Made by a program: the position numbers and the translations under genes. From Ahaetulla prasina (Eukaryota; Chordata; Lepidosauria; Squamata; Colubridae): a stretch of DNA of 64,000 nucleotides. Below the pieces are notes generated by a model. That model saw only the letters and a list, made by a program, of their open reading frames with translations, searched no databases and was not told the origin of the DNA. Shown here piece by piece: positions 11,401 to 24,220 of the stretch; positions within the stretch are counted from its first letter, which is position 1, and the number at the start of each line of letters is the position of its first letter. The stretch spans positions 31,266,435 to 31,330,434 of the forward strand of contig NC_080541.1 of the NCBI RefSeq assembly GCF_028640845.1. Reading direction: 5' to 3'.

Positions 11401-12660
11401 TTGTTTCAAAAACCCTTTTCTTGTTGGATTATTTATTTGTTTCAAATCGGTGTATATTTGCAACGAATAAACACCTTTCCTTCCAGTAGTCCTGTGGCTG
11501 CTGGCTGTGGTTTCTCAGCCAATATTGTAGCCCATTTTTCAGTAGCTATCTAGGAACTCCAACACATAGCATGGTCCTTTTTATGCAACTACCGAGTTGG
11601 TAGGGGCTTCATCTAACTTGAGTAGGAGTCAGAATTGGAGTAGTCAGCAGGGTACATTCTGGCATGTACACGTTGAGCTAAGGGATTTGGTGCCAGGGTC
11701 AACTGGTCAAACTGGGCCACTACTTGAGTGTGATGCAGACCCAAGAGTCTCATTTCCCCCCTCCCCCCCAACTACATATTGTAATGGACCAAAGATCACT
11801 AATTTTTCTACAGGAGGCAACAATTGATACCTATGCTTTATTACTGCAATGCACCATTTTGGTCTCAGGCCCTTTGTTGTGACCTCATCTACTCTCTGGA
11901 AGAGAGTCCTTTCATCCAAAAAATTTTCCAATTAGTTATCGTGCCTGAAAACCATTGACAAATTTACATTCCAGTCATTTTTCTAATGCTTTTAAAAGGC
12001 ACACAAGCCTGATTTATCTATTTTGATGTGAAAGAAGAATTTAAGCACTGATTAGAATCTGAACAATTAAGGTTATTTTCAGAAAAGAATGGGTATTTTC
12101 TCCCTTGGGATGTCTGTCATGAATTTTATAAGGTCATGTGTTCATATCTGACTGGTAAAATGAAGGATTCATAATCAGTGGTCGGAGTTTTATGTAGAGA
12201 CGACAATGTTTCTGCTAAGCAGCCACTCTCTACCATTTATCTGTACCTGTTAAACACAGTGGGCTTATTATTTTTTCTCCATTTAATTTTATTTCCAGTC
12301 TGGCCTGCTGGTGACAGTAGAACATAGCATAAAGAGAATAACTAAACCATTGCGGAAAGCTAAATCCACATGATCATTATAAGCAAATTCATCAAAGCGC
12401 TATATCTGAAATTCTTCCACTAGCATAACTAACAGTCCAAATGTAATATAACAGATCAACACATGTGAGGCAACTTTTGATAGTGCTCTTGAGCTTGCTT
12501 TTAGGGTTTTGTTTTTTTAAATTCATTGTAACCCAGATGAGATTCAAGCTGTATTCAATCAAGACCAGAGTCAGCATATTGTGATTGTGTTCTTTCAAAA
12601 TCTGTCCACCTTGTCTGTCCAGTGCAAAAATTGAAGTAGAATCTTGGAATCAATGTCCAA
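11401..12660. other. Intron, no recognised content
   Basis: Mixed sequence with a C run near 11757-11768. I recognise no gene or repeat. Confidence 0.4.
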
Positions 12661-12662
12661 GG

Positions 12663-13279
12663 CAGGGATGTCAAACTCAAGGCCTGCGGGCCAGATCAAG
12701 CCTGTGGGGTGCTTAGATTTGGCCCATGGGACGGCCCTGGAAACAGCAAAGGACCAGCCTGCAATACTTCTGCCAGTGAAAACAGAGCTCGGGAGGGCTG
12801 CATGCTCCCCCGCAACCCCCGGGCTCCATTTTTGCTGGCAGAGGGCTAGCAAACAAACTAAAAACAAAACAAAAGGAAAAATGTTTTCCCTTTTGCATTT
12901 GAGCATGCAAGAAGGGACAGAAACAGAGAAAGGCAAAGAAAAAAGGCAAAGAAAAAGAAGGGAAAATGGGGAAAGAGCAAGGAAGGAAAAATAAGGAAAG
13001 GGGGAAGGAAGAAGAAAGAATGAAGAGGGAAAGAAAAAGTAGAAAAGGAAGGAAGGAAGGAAGGAAGGAAGGAGGGAGGGAGATTATAATGAGAGTGAGG
13101 GAGGGTCTGAGGGAAGTCCTGCCTTAGCACTTGGCTATCACAGGTGCCACCCACACAAGTGATGTTGAGCTGGCCATGCCCACCCTAGCCACACCCACCC
13201 TGGCCACACCCACCACAGCCCTCTAACATCAAACACTACTCTGATGCAGCCCTCAATGAAATCGAATTTGACACCCCTG
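12663..13279 (+). mobile_element. Non-autonomous hAT element (617 bp), GTGTCAAACTC family
   Basis: The ends are CAGGGATGTCAAACTC and GAATTTGACACCCCTG. The flanks gtccaagg and atctaaga differ only by three transitions, as expected of a decayed 8-bp duplication. An internal purine-rich stretch (about 12900-13082) includes GGAA repeats. The ORFs inside come from low-complexity sequence, not a transposase. Confidence 0.85.
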
Positions 13280-13336
13280 ATCTAAGACATATATCGAAAT
13301 TTCATGGGATTGCAAGCTTTCCTCAGAATTCTATTT

Positions 13337-13465
13337 GATAGAATAGAATAGAATAGAATAGAATAGAATTTTTTTTATTGGCCAAATGTGATTGGACAAA
13401 CAAGGAATTTGTCTTGGTGCATATGCTCTCAGTGTACATAATCATCAGGAGACTAACCTCAGTCT
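13337..13465 (-). mobile_element. Snake-type CR1 3' end with (AATAG)n array
   Basis: Five or so GAATA/AATAG units at 13338-13366 are followed by tttattggccaaatgtgatt and a CR1-like 3' region on the minus strand. Same family as 6752-6979. Confidence 0.7.
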
Positions 13466-14630
13466 AAAACAAGAACTGTATCTTGTCTAGTTACCCCTGT
13501 TGTGTTTTAGATTGGAGTGTACACACTCAGTCGCAGTAATACGGTGATTCAGCTGTAAAAATTTAAAAAAAATACCAACAACTAGGGTTGTCTGGTCATT
13601 TCTTAAATCCTGAAAAATAAGAGAAGAAGAAGAATTCACACTGAATGGGTGAATGTGAGAACGTTTCTCTAAAATTAAAGAAATTAACATAAACCTCTCC
13701 TGCTGTCTAACACACAAATCCATCTCTCACCCAATGGATTGTAAACAAACCATTTGCATTACATTTGCTGAAGACCATACATTGGAACCATTAGATGCTA
13801 CTTTACAAATAAACTTTCATTAAAGTCCTCTAAATTTTGCTCTTTTTGTGACTAGGGACTGTTCAAATAATGTAACCACATAGGTGTGGCCTGACTAAGA
13901 AATGGAATGCTCATTTTGTGGCAGAGATCCATATAAGTAGGACATCAATTCAATTAGTATGTGTAGAAACTCTATACTGATCCATCATTCAATGGTAATG
14001 ACAAATATCTCTTGTTGAGTAGAAATTTCAGCATTGCAAGACTTAGAATTTTAGGACAGAAATTATATAGCTTGCTCCATCCTTACCTAATTAGGACAAG
14101 CAGCTTCCTTATTTTCTCATTGCTTTGGCCATTCTGTTTCTTTCATAAATAATCTCTTTTAAAAAGTTGAAATAACTGCATAATATTGTTGTTGGTTAAC
14201 TCTAAGAGCTATTTGAGTACAAACATCCAGTGTCAGTGGAAGTTTTATACTCTTGAGTTTGTAATGGCTGATCTTCTGTTTTACTGCTGGTTTATTTTAG
14301 TTTGGCAGAAAGAGGATGTTTTTGCAAAAGATAACTTTTGAGTCTAATTTAATTATTTTATAATTTTTACTTCCCATTATCCAACTAGGACATTTTACTT
14401 GGACAATTTCAGCTATAAATATTTTTGAATGAAGGAATCAAAATGTTAAAAAGTAATGTTAAGGAAATCATTGGTGAGAGGCTACAGATAAATATTTCAT
14501 GTTAATAATAACCGTCATGTGGAGAGATGTAAGGCAGCTCCTTTATATTAGTGAATAGTTTTTATGATGTTTTTTCTGGATTTTACACTATTTTAAATCA
14601 GTGCATACAAAGCTGATATTCAAATTTTAC
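13466..14630. other. Intron, no recognised content
   Basis: AT-rich single-copy sequence. Confidence 0.5.
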
Positions 14631-15193
14631 ATATAATGCCTTGGTAAGGCCACACTTGGAATACTGCATTCAGTTTTGGTCGCCACGATGTAAAAAAGAT
14701 GCTGAGACTCTAGAAAGAGTGCAGAGAAGAGCAACAAAGATGATTAGGGGACTGGAGGCTAAAACATATGAAGAACGGTTGCAGGAACTGGGTATGTCTA
14801 GTTTAATGGAAAGAAGGACTAGGGGAGACATGATAGCAGTGTTCCAATATCTCAGGGGTTGCCACAAAGAAGAGGGAGTCGGGCTGTTTTCCAAAGCACC
14901 TGAGGGTAGAACAAGAAGCAATGGGTGGAAACTGATCAAGGAAAGAAGCAACTTATTAATTTTTCTAGCAGCTAGAAAAATTAATAAGTGGAACGACTTG
15001 CCTGCAGAAGTTGTGAATGCTCCAACACTGGAAATTTTTAAGAAAATGTTGGATAACCATCTGTCTGAGATGGTGTAGGGTTTCCTGCCTGGGCAGAGGG
15101 TTGGACTAGAAGGCCTCCAAGGTCCCTTCCAACTCGTTGTTGTTGTTGTTGTTGTTGTTGTTGTTATTACTATTATTATTATTATTATTATAT
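14631..15193 (+). mobile_element. CR1 LINE, 5'-truncated 3' end
   Basis: An open frame at 14641-15078 encodes the CR1 ORF2 C-terminus ([46 protein letters not shown]). The 3' end GGTTGGACTAGAAGGCC and AGGTCCCTTCCAACTC is followed by (GTT)n(ATT)n at 15136-15193. It is close in sequence to the copy at 46.9-49.0 kb. A 39-bp palindrome lies inside the frame. Confidence 0.92.
14951..14989. repeat. Perfect 39-bp palindrome
   Basis: Arms of 19 bp (14951-14969 and 14971-14989) are exact reverse complements around a single A at 14970. The sibling CR1 copy at 48740-48790 has ordinary non-palindromic sequence here. Confidence 0.97.
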
Positions 15194-18100
15194 AAACATG
15201 CATTTGTTCTGAAAGCTTATTGTTAAGGCTGTAAGAAGCCCTCTTAACCCTCCATGGAAAATATTGCATTCCCTTTCTTTTGGGGTTGACTTATGTGGCT
15301 AGGATTGAGTTTCTAGCAGATTCTTTACTTCTTCAATTTTTATATGAATGATTTATGATGTAACTTTCCTTGAACTTTGAGCATGGAGTGAATTTATTGT
15401 TTAAATAATCAACACGTATTCATGACAAGAAGAAATGACAATGAAATCCAGAGAGGCCCCTGGGGTATATGTTTCATAGAAATAAATAAGTAGGATATGC
15501 AAAACAATGGTCTACATGTTTACAGGATAAATCTTTTTGTTTAAACTTCCAGTCATTGAGTCGAGTCATCTTCCATTGTATTCTTTTTCCATATTTTCCA
15601 TTTCACTCTTCCCAAACAAAAAAATCAGTTTTCTTTAGCCAATGAAATCTTGATTTCACTATTTTGTGATTTTCCTCTTATATTTTTCTTCTAAAGCCTA
15701 TTTCTATTTCTGCGCACTTTGGGTTTATCAAGATTACCAATGTCTGTTTTTCTTTATGTGATTGCTACAGTTTTGATTACATAAGAATAATTATTTGGAG
15801 ATCTAATTTGTTATTGCTGTTTATAGGATTAATACTCTAAATTGAGATAATAAAATATCTTTTGAGCCAAATTTGATTCTTGATGACTTGAAGGACACAT
15901 CCATGAATTTTTATTGGCAACGGTATGGAAGTGGTTTGCTGTGAATGAATCGATAGAAGGATGGATGGATGGATGGATGGTTGAATGCATGGACAGACAG
16001 ATAGACTGACTGAGTGAGTGATTTCCCAATGTAACCTACATTCTTGGAATTCCTTGGTGGTGCTCAATCCAAATATTAACTAGGATTAATTCTGTTTGCC
16101 TTCTGAGCCCAAACGAAGTCAATCAAAAGCTACCACCTACTGAGGCCTTTCAGGGTGTTCTTCACATGACTGTACATTACACAGACATTTCCAGATAAAT
16201 TGTTCCCCCATATTTTTTAAAATAGCTTTTTTGTTTTTAGAGTAATAATGTCACTTAAAACAAGTACTTAATTTGATTTCTATTAAGCCGTTTCATTTCT
16301 TTGATTTATATCTGTCTTAACGTTGTGATATATTAAAGAAAAGACAATGTATTCCAGAGAGAGAACCACTGTGTGTATAATGAAAGGAATGCATGTGGTT
16401 ATTTTGCTATAAGTACATATAGTAAATTACAAACTGAATTGGAAAAGGAAAACATATGTGGGAATTGGCCCTGGGAAAAAAATGTTGTTTAGAGGTGGAA
16501 AAATGAAAGACAGTTACGAGACATATATATATGTCTACATATATACATATATAGCAAAGCAGTTTATATAAAAAATACAGTGCATTGCTCTGTAGATAGA
16601 AATTAAGCTGCTAGAAAATAATACAGGTATTCTGAATTGTGTTTGAGTAGGATAGATCTAACTTTTTGACACTGTATGGCTAATCATATATAACTAAGCT
16701 CCTTATTTACCTCAAGAAGGATTAATGCTTGATTTGATTATACAGTTCGAGTTTAAAAATTGAAACTTGAAGAAAAGTTATGATTTTATTAAATGAGTTA
16801 ATCCATATCTACTTTCCTAGATTCTGGATTTTAAAAGCCTGAATGCCGCTCTGATTTTTGGGGAGTGGGGGGTGGAAAAGGGGGTGTGAGGAAGGGGCGT
16901 GGGGAAGGGGGAGAGCTGGATTTATTGTCTCCAGATTTTGCTCTTTTAAATTACATAAAGATGCAAAACCCAAGCAGAATCTACATCTGGAAGTTGCTTT
17001 AGGCCCATCTCTTAATACATTTTATATTATAGAGAAATATATAGAGGCAATATAGAATAAAACATTCTTCTTTTACTGAAGTAAAAAAGAAATCACCAAA
17101 TAAATGAAGCCTGATATTCTATTATATATACTCTGACTTTTGTATGAACTTTTCAAGCATTTATAGGCAACCATTTAAAACATATTTCCCATGTTATGGA
17201 CTGTATCATACAATAATTGTTGGGATTATTATCCTATACAAAGGCCATTTGAAAGTTTTAGTGTTCCAGGAAAAGAAACTGGAAAGCATAAACAGAATGG
17301 GAATTGAACTTATAATAGAGAGCTCTCACAATTAAGAAAAGGGAAAAGTGCATTAAAATTATTGGCATTCAGTAGTCAACTAATGGCAAATGATGTGCTT
17401 TTTCTTTGAGTTGTAATCCATCAGACCAAGTCTTTCTCATCCAGCATAGTGTTCTATTGGATCTCTAAAATCAGTGAAGAGCTCTGAGCTTTAGGATCTG
17501 ATCTGAGTGTCAAGTAACATCACAAGGATCATACTGTCATCACACAAATGTCATGAATGATATAATTTATGTCAGATGCTACAGCTCACAAATTTACTGT
17601 ATAAATAGTTCGATCATTACAATTGGCCTCATAGAACTTCCCTCAATCTGGGGCTCTTTAGATGTAGGCTTGTCCTACCATTTTCAGAATTCCTAGTTTG
17701 CCAACCTTTGTCCGTGCTGCCTTAGAATTCTGCAAAATGCAACCGCACACATTCAGAAGACATCCTCTTGGAGAAGAACTTAAATTTCTGTTTGATCTGC
17801 AGTTTCAGCCTAGGGATAAGCTAAACTAGATAGCAATACAGTAGTGGAAAACCTTCCTGTCCTAGAAGTAATCAGTTATACCTCTTAAAGTTTATACCAC
17901 AAAAATATTTCTGCATTTTCTTTCTTCCTTGTTCCGCTAAATGCCACGGTGACCCACACCTGGACTTTACTTGTACAAGAGTTCAGTTCCCAATTTGCTC
18001 CTCAAAACACACGGTTATAATAAACAAATGTTACAGATCCTTTGCAGATATAAATGGTGTATTTTCTTATAACTTTCCCCGATGGACCTTTTTATTTTGT

Positions 18101-18610
18101 TTTGTTGTTTAGTAAACAAAACCTGCAGTCACACAAATTTTTAGTTGCTGCCTCTAAAGCCTCTCATAATAGTGGTCAAATTATAATTTTTGGTTTGACA
18201 GCACAGGACAATTATTAGATGCATAGGAGTAATCCTATTAACTGTACTTAGTTAATTCAAATTTCATGAAATGAAGCAGAAGAGAAATCAAATGTAAGTA
18301 TTGCTCTGACCTGTCTACCTCACTGTCCTGCTAGCAAAAGATGTGCCTCTCAGAGGTTCTGTATACACCGCTTGGCCCCAAAATTTTCTACCAAAGTACT
18401 GACCCTCCAGGAGAAAATGACGTGATTCATATGTTTAGCTGTTGCTTGGTCACTCCTTTTGTACGTGCAAGGCTTGGTTCTTGATGCTGAGCTTGCTGTC
18501 TTGTTTGATTTTCCCAGATCAGTTTTTGCATTGATCTGAGATCAGAACTGCCTGGCTTTTTCTATTTGATGCTTCAAAGCTTGTCCTGATTTTGGGAAGC
18601 AGTTTAAGTA
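15194..18610. other. Intron, mostly no recognised content
   Basis: AT-rich intron. A (GGAT)n run lies at 15957-15980, an imperfect ATATAT-rich hairpin at 16520-16555 and a G-rich stretch at 16858-16920. No exon is recognised. Confidence 0.5.
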
Positions 18611-18619
18611 TGAGCTGTG

Positions 18620-18965
18620 CTAGGTATATTGAAGAAAAGAAGGCTCAGGGGAAACATGATAGCAGTCTTCTAATACTTTAAAGGGCTATGACAAGGGGGG
18701 CGGGAAATGTAGATTCATACTCCATAATGCCCCAGGATAGGATAAGAACCAACAGCTGGAAACTTTACAGAGAGAGAGATACAAACTCAAAATAAGAAGG
18801 AATTTCCTGACTATGAGAGCTGTTAAGCAGAGAAAACAACCTACTTCCTGGAGTCATGGGTGCTTCATCACTGAAGATTTTCAAATAGATGTTGATCAGC
18901 CATTTGCCTGGGTGGACTGAGGATTCCTCCCTTGTACAGGAGTTGTAGTAGAAGATATCCAAGTT
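18620..18965 (+). mobile_element. Diverged CR1 3' region
   Basis: Reading the + strand, the order CTCAGGGGAAACATGATAGC, AGTCTTCTAATACTTTAAAG, ACAGCTGGAAACT and a CATTTGCCTGGGTGGA end follows the CR1 C-terminal region with many stops and indels. Old copy, boundaries approximate. Confidence 0.6.
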
Positions 18966-19200
18966 TTATTTTTTTATTTTTATTTATTTATTTGTCACAA
19001 CAGTATATATAAGCATAAGCATGAAATAACTATACGATATATAAGCATATATATAAGCATAAGCATGAAATAACTATACGATTGGATACAATCAAAGGAA
19101 ACAATAGGACAGGAACGGTAGGCACACTGGTGCTCTTATGCATGCCTCTTACAGACCTCTTAGGAATGGGGTGAGGTCAATTGTAGATAGTCTTTGGTTA
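18966..19200 (-). repeat. Unclassified interspersed repeat 'X', copy 1
   Basis: It contains TTGTCACAACAGTATA, ACAATAGGACAGGAACGGTA and GGTGCTCTTATGCATGCC. Copies are at 34862-35060 and 50862-50930. A TTTATTTATTT run at the left suggests a 3' tail of AAATAAAT type on the minus strand. This copy has a tandem duplication of about 45 bp (about 18996-19081). Confidence 0.75.
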
Positions 19201-19256
19201 AAGCTTTGGGGATTTTGGGAAGAGACCACAGAGTCAGGTAGTTGAAAGTTCCCTTT

Positions 19257-22200
19257 CAACCCTCCATTGCTATGGAGCAAAGAAGGAACTCAGGGGCTTT
19301 TTAAAATTGTTTTTTAAAGGGAGGGGAGGGAGGATGAGGATGGGTTCGGGGGGAAACTCACCAGGGATAGGGATAGGAACATGGCCAGACCCTGCGAGGG
19401 CTCACGGCGTAAACATTATAAATTCGGAGGCGAAGGGGGAGGCTGGTGCTTGATTCCATGAAGGCCATTCCATCAGCACAGTAATTGGGAGGGGCAGATA
19501 TGGCAGAAGCGGGGGACCATATCATGTTCGGGGAGTGCGTGAGCGTTATTTGCGAACCATCTCGCACTCCGGTCCCTCTGACTTTTCCTGTTCCCCGGGT
19601 GGCCGGGATCCTCAGAGCCTGGACCTTCAGCTGATGTTGTGTAATGCCAGGTTCGTTGTGAATAAAGCCCCCCTTATTTTCGATCTTATACAAGAGGGGG
19701 GTACGGACCTGATGGGCATCTCGGAGACCTGGTTGGGCACGGAAGGGGGGGTGCCCCTTGTTGAAATGTGCCCACCAGGCTTCTGCGCATTTCATCAGCC
19801 AAGGGCCCAGGGTAGGGGTGGCGGTTATTATTAACAAGGGTCTGGGACCGAGGGAGGTCACTGTACCACAGATAGCCGGATGTGAATCCCTCTTCGTGAA
19901 GTGGGGTCAGGGGATACAGGTGGGTTTGCTGATTATGTACCTGGCTCCCTGCGGCGTGACAGCAGTCCTGCCCGAGCTGCTGGATGTGATAGCCAGGATG
20001 GCGGTTGATACCCCTAGACTTATGGTTATGGGGGATTTCAACCTGCCATCGGTCAGTGAAGCATCTGTTGCGGCTTGGGAGTTCATGGCTTCCATGACGG
20101 CCTTGGACCTGACCCAGTTAGTTGATGGTCCCACTCACATTGGGGGAAACACTCTGGACTTGATTTTTGTCTCTGGACAGTGGCTGAATGATCTAGAATT
20201 AGGGGATTTAGTTATTCAACCCTTGTCATGGTCTGATCATTCACTCCTTCGGCTGGACTTTCGAACCGCCAACCCACACCACAGGGAGACGGAACTGACT
20301 CGTTGGTTCCGTCCCAGGTGCCTGATGGACCCGGAGAGGTTTCTGATGGAGTTTGGGCCATTTCCTGAGGACCTAGCTCACAGCTCGGCTGAAGAACTCG
20401 TCGTTGCCTGGGAAAGGGCGGCGGCGGGGACCTTGGACCGCGTTGTGCCTTTGTGGCCTCTGACCCAGCGCTGATCTCGACTGGCTCCTTGGTATTCTGA
20501 GGAGCTGAGAAAGATGAAGCGCTGGAAAAGACGCCTAGAGAGTGGTTGGAGGATCAGCCGTTCTGAATCTGATCGAACACTAGTAAGGTCTCATATTCAG
20601 ACCTACCTAGTGGCGATAAGAGCGGCGAAACGTGAATATTTCTCTGCTCTTATTGCATTGGCAGATAATCACCCAGGCACCCTGTTTAGGGTGACCCGCT
20701 CCCTTCTTACTCAGGGAGCTAGGGAGGACCCCTTGCAAGGACGTGCTGAGGATTTTGGACAATATCTGCACGATAAAGTCACTCAGATCCGGGATGGGCT
20801 GGACTCAGATTGGGTAGATTCGGGCAGGATGATGGAGGTGGATCTTGAGGATGTCATCTGGGAGGAGTTCGATACTGTGGCTCCCGAGGACATGGACAGG
20901 ATACTGAGGAGGCTGAATGCAATCACATGTTTATTGGACCCGTGTCCCTCCTGGTTGGTACTGGCCACACAGGAGGTTACACGAGGCTGGCTTCAGGGAA
21001 TTGTTAACGCTTCTTTGAGGGAGGGTGTCTTCCCTACCGCCTTGAAAGAGGCGGTGGTGAGACCCTTCCTCAAGAAGCCCTCCCTGGATCCAGCTGTTTT
21101 AGCGAACTATCGTCTGGTCTCCAACCTTTGTTTTGTGGCGAAGGTTGTCAAGAGTGTGGTGGCGCATCAGCTCCCTCAGTACCTGGATGAAACTGTCTAT
21201 CTGGACCCGTCCCAGTCCGGTTTCCGGCCTGGGTACAGCACAGAGACGGCATTGGTCGCGTTGGTGGATGATCTTTGGAGTGCCCGGGACAGGGGTTGTT
21301 CCTCTGCCCTGGTCCTATTAGATCTCTCAGCGGCTTTTGATACCATCGACCATGGTATCTTGCTGCGACAGCTGGAGGGGTTAGGAGTGGGGGGCACCGT
21401 TTTTCGGTGGTTCTCCTCCTTCCTTTCTGACTGATCGCAGACGGTGTTGGCATGGGGGCAGAGATCGGCCGCGAGGCGTCTCTTATGTGGGGTGCCACAG
21501 GGGTCGGTTCTCTCGCCTCTCCTGTTCAACATCTATATAAAGCTGCTGGGTGAGATCATCCGTGGTTTTGGGGTGCAGTGTCACCTGTATGCTGATGATA
21601 CACAGCTGTACATTTCCACCCCTAACCACCCCAACAATGCCGTTGAAGGGATGTCCCGGTGTCTGGAGGCCATGCGAGTCTGGATGGGGAAAAACAGGCT
21701 CTGACTCAACCCTTCCAAGACCGAGTGGCTGTGGATGCCGGCATCCCGGTACAGCCAGCTGATTCCATTGCTGACTGTTGGGGGCAAGTCATTGGCCCCC
21801 ACGGAGAGGGTCTGCAATCTGGGCATCCTTCTGGATGCACGGCTGTCGTTAGAAGAGCATATGACGGCCGTCGCCAGAGGAGCTTTTTATCAGGTTCGCC
21901 TGATACGCCAGTTGCGTCCCTTCTTGGACCGGGATTCCCTATGCACAGTCACTCACACCCTCGTCACTTCCCGCCTGGACTACTGCAACGCTCTCTACAT
22001 GGGGCTCCCCTTGAAGAGCACCTGGAGGCTCCAACTGGTTCAGAATGCGCGGGTGATAGAGGGAGCAACTCGAGGCTCCCATATAACACCTCTCCTGTGC
22101 AGGCTGCACTGGCTTCCGGTGGTCTTCCGGGTGCAATTCAAGGTGTTGGTTACCACCTTTAAAGCGCTCCATGGCATAGGACCGGGTTATTTATGGGACC

Positions 22201-22609
22201 GCCTGCTGCTACCGGTGGCCTCCCATCGACCAGTGCGCTCCCATAGGGAGGGTCTCCTCAGGGTGCCGTCGGCCAGACAATGTCGGCTGGCGACCCCCAG
22301 GGAAAGGGCCTTCTCTGTGGGGGCTCCAACCCTCTGGAACGAGCTACCTCCAGGGATCCGCCAACTCCCTGACCTCCGGACCTTCCGATGCGAGCTGAAG
22401 ATGTTTTTGTTCCATCGCGCAGGACTGGCTTAATAGTTTTTAAATGGGGCTTTTATTGGATTTTTATAGTTCTTAGCCAATTTTGAATTAGTCTTTTAAA
22501 TTTGTTTTTAATTTTTGTATCTGTTGTTTTATTCTGGCTGTAAACCGCCCTGAGTCCTTTGGGAGAAGGGCGGTATAGAAATTAAAATAATTAATAAATA
22601 AAATAAATA
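19257..22609 (+). mobile_element. L2 LINE, nearly full-length ORF2 with three stops and one frameshift
   Basis: In order it encodes an APE-type endonuclease (ISETWLG, MGDFNLPS, WSDHSLLRLDF), a reverse transcriptase (LLDLSAAFDTIDH, GVPQGSVLSPLLFNIY, YADDTQLY) and a C-terminal region (LDYCNALY, LHWLPVVF). The frame ends at 22431-22433. A 3' UTR with GCCCTGAGTCCTTTGGGAGA and an (AAAT)n tail runs to about 22609. From 19758 to 22433 the frame is constant, broken by TGA at 20472, 21432 and 21702; one frameshift lies near 19812-19820. The GC content is much higher than the surroundings. The 5' limit is uncertain and ORF1 was not identified. Confidence 0.9.
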
Positions 22610-23962
22610 TGGTTCTGTAATTCTATGCTTCAGAGGAACACACTAAAGACATTTTTTTTCAACATTTCCTCTGGAACTGCAGAATGATTTGATGGGAAAT
22701 CAAATCTTGTCTTGTCTATTAACTTCAGGAATTCTTCCAGCCTCCTTTAGGCAAGGCGTAGTGGCCTCTTTTTAACATGCCTCCATCCTTCATTCCAAGG
22801 AGTTGTTTTGTATTTCCCCTCACGTTGCTGCTGCTATTGTTTTAGTCCTTTCCTTGTCCTTTCCCCCGTCTCCCCCAGCAAAAGCAAATTTAGCAAGCGG
22901 AGGGGGGGGGGGAAAGCAATGGAAGGATGCCAGCTACTCCCCCTCTTTGCATCTTCTCATTGGCCAGCTGGAGGAAATCCTGGCTGGGCCATCAGTGCAA
23001 CAACCCAAGATTAGTGCCAGGATTGTGACTGTGAGGAGGTTTTTCTTAATCTCTGTTTTAGAATCCTGGGACAGTTAATGGGAAATGGCTTGGATTGCTT
23101 GTTAAAAATCTATTTGCTCCAACTTTAATATGTCTGTTCCCAAGAGAACTGCTATTCTGGACCCCATCTAAGTTAGAAGGCTATCCACTAAGGGCTTCCT
23201 AAATGATTGCACCCATATTATGGAACATCTTGACCCACAAAGTTAGCTGGTGTCCTCCCTGGCTGTTTTTCATGCTGTTGGAGATGAATATTGTTTATTC
23301 AAACAAGCATTTGTTATATCTGGTAGAAAATATTTGTTATGTTCTGGTTTTAAATATTGACTCTGTGTGCTGTTCTTGGTTGTTTTGTTAAATTGTTTTT
23401 ATGCAATTGTAAACAGGCCTCTGGGGTGTTTTTATTCAAAAGGATATAGATGCTTTATTAAATAATGTGTAATGTTTCAGATCCAGTTCTCCAAAACGCT
23501 TTGTAGCTGACAGGAGCATAACTGTTGTGCTGGTTTGCATCTCTTTAAAGAAACTCCACAGCCTTAATAAATACAGTACTGTAAAAATCACCATGTTTTT
23601 ATTCATTCCAGTATGTAGTCCCTGAAAGTATTCACATTTTGATATTGTGGTAATTTTTTTTTTTAAAAAGTAACATAGCATTCCCTCTCTTTTTTAAAGT
23701 TCCATTTATTTCACATAAAAATAAAATAAAATAGTTTCCACCAGGGATGTGTGAAGTTTGATTTGGGAAATCAGTTCAGACAACTCTTTGAATTGACAGA
23801 TTACATTGTTGAATCACATCAATAATCTCAGCTACATCAGTTATTCCAATTGGATCAGAGCTAATCTATGCACCATTCGTTCCTATCCAAACTAAATTAA
23901 ATTTGACTTTTCCAGGGTTTAGAACATTTACTGTTATGCTCCAAGCATATTATAGACTAGAG
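22610..23962. other. Intron, no recognised content
   Basis: Includes a G run near 22904-22913. No exon or repeat is recognised. Confidence 0.45.
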
Positions 23963-24212
23963 CAGGGGTCAACAACCTGTGGTTCTGGAGCCCCATGTGG
24001 CTCTTTCATCCCTCTGCTGCGGCTCCCTGTCACCAGTCAGCTCCACAATTGATAGGGCTTTTGGTTAGGATAGGTAGAGGAAAAAGGACGCCATGCTAGG
24101 AGGAGACACTATGGTGGGGGGAACCGGACTTCCGGTTGGCTCCAGAATTGAACAGGGGGCTTCCAGTTAGGGCCTTTGTGGCTCTTTGAGTGTTTAAGGT
24201 TGCTGACCCCTG
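23963..24212 (-). mobile_element. Non-autonomous hAT element (250 bp)
   Basis: The ends are CAGGGGTCAACAACC and GGTTGCTGACCCCTG. Perfect 8-bp duplications gactagag lie at 23955-23962 and 24213-24220. Same family as 4027-4278, inverted. Confidence 0.95.
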
Positions 24213-24220
24213 GACTAGAG

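Noticed and set aside
12644..13154. Overlapping ORFs of 60-116 codons on both strands
   Set aside because: They lie in a hAT element with a purine-rich low-complexity interior.
15957..15980. Short regular repeats that could suggest a CRISPR-like array
   Set aside because: Simple (GGAT)n microsatellite without spacers. The whole window is vertebrate nuclear DNA.
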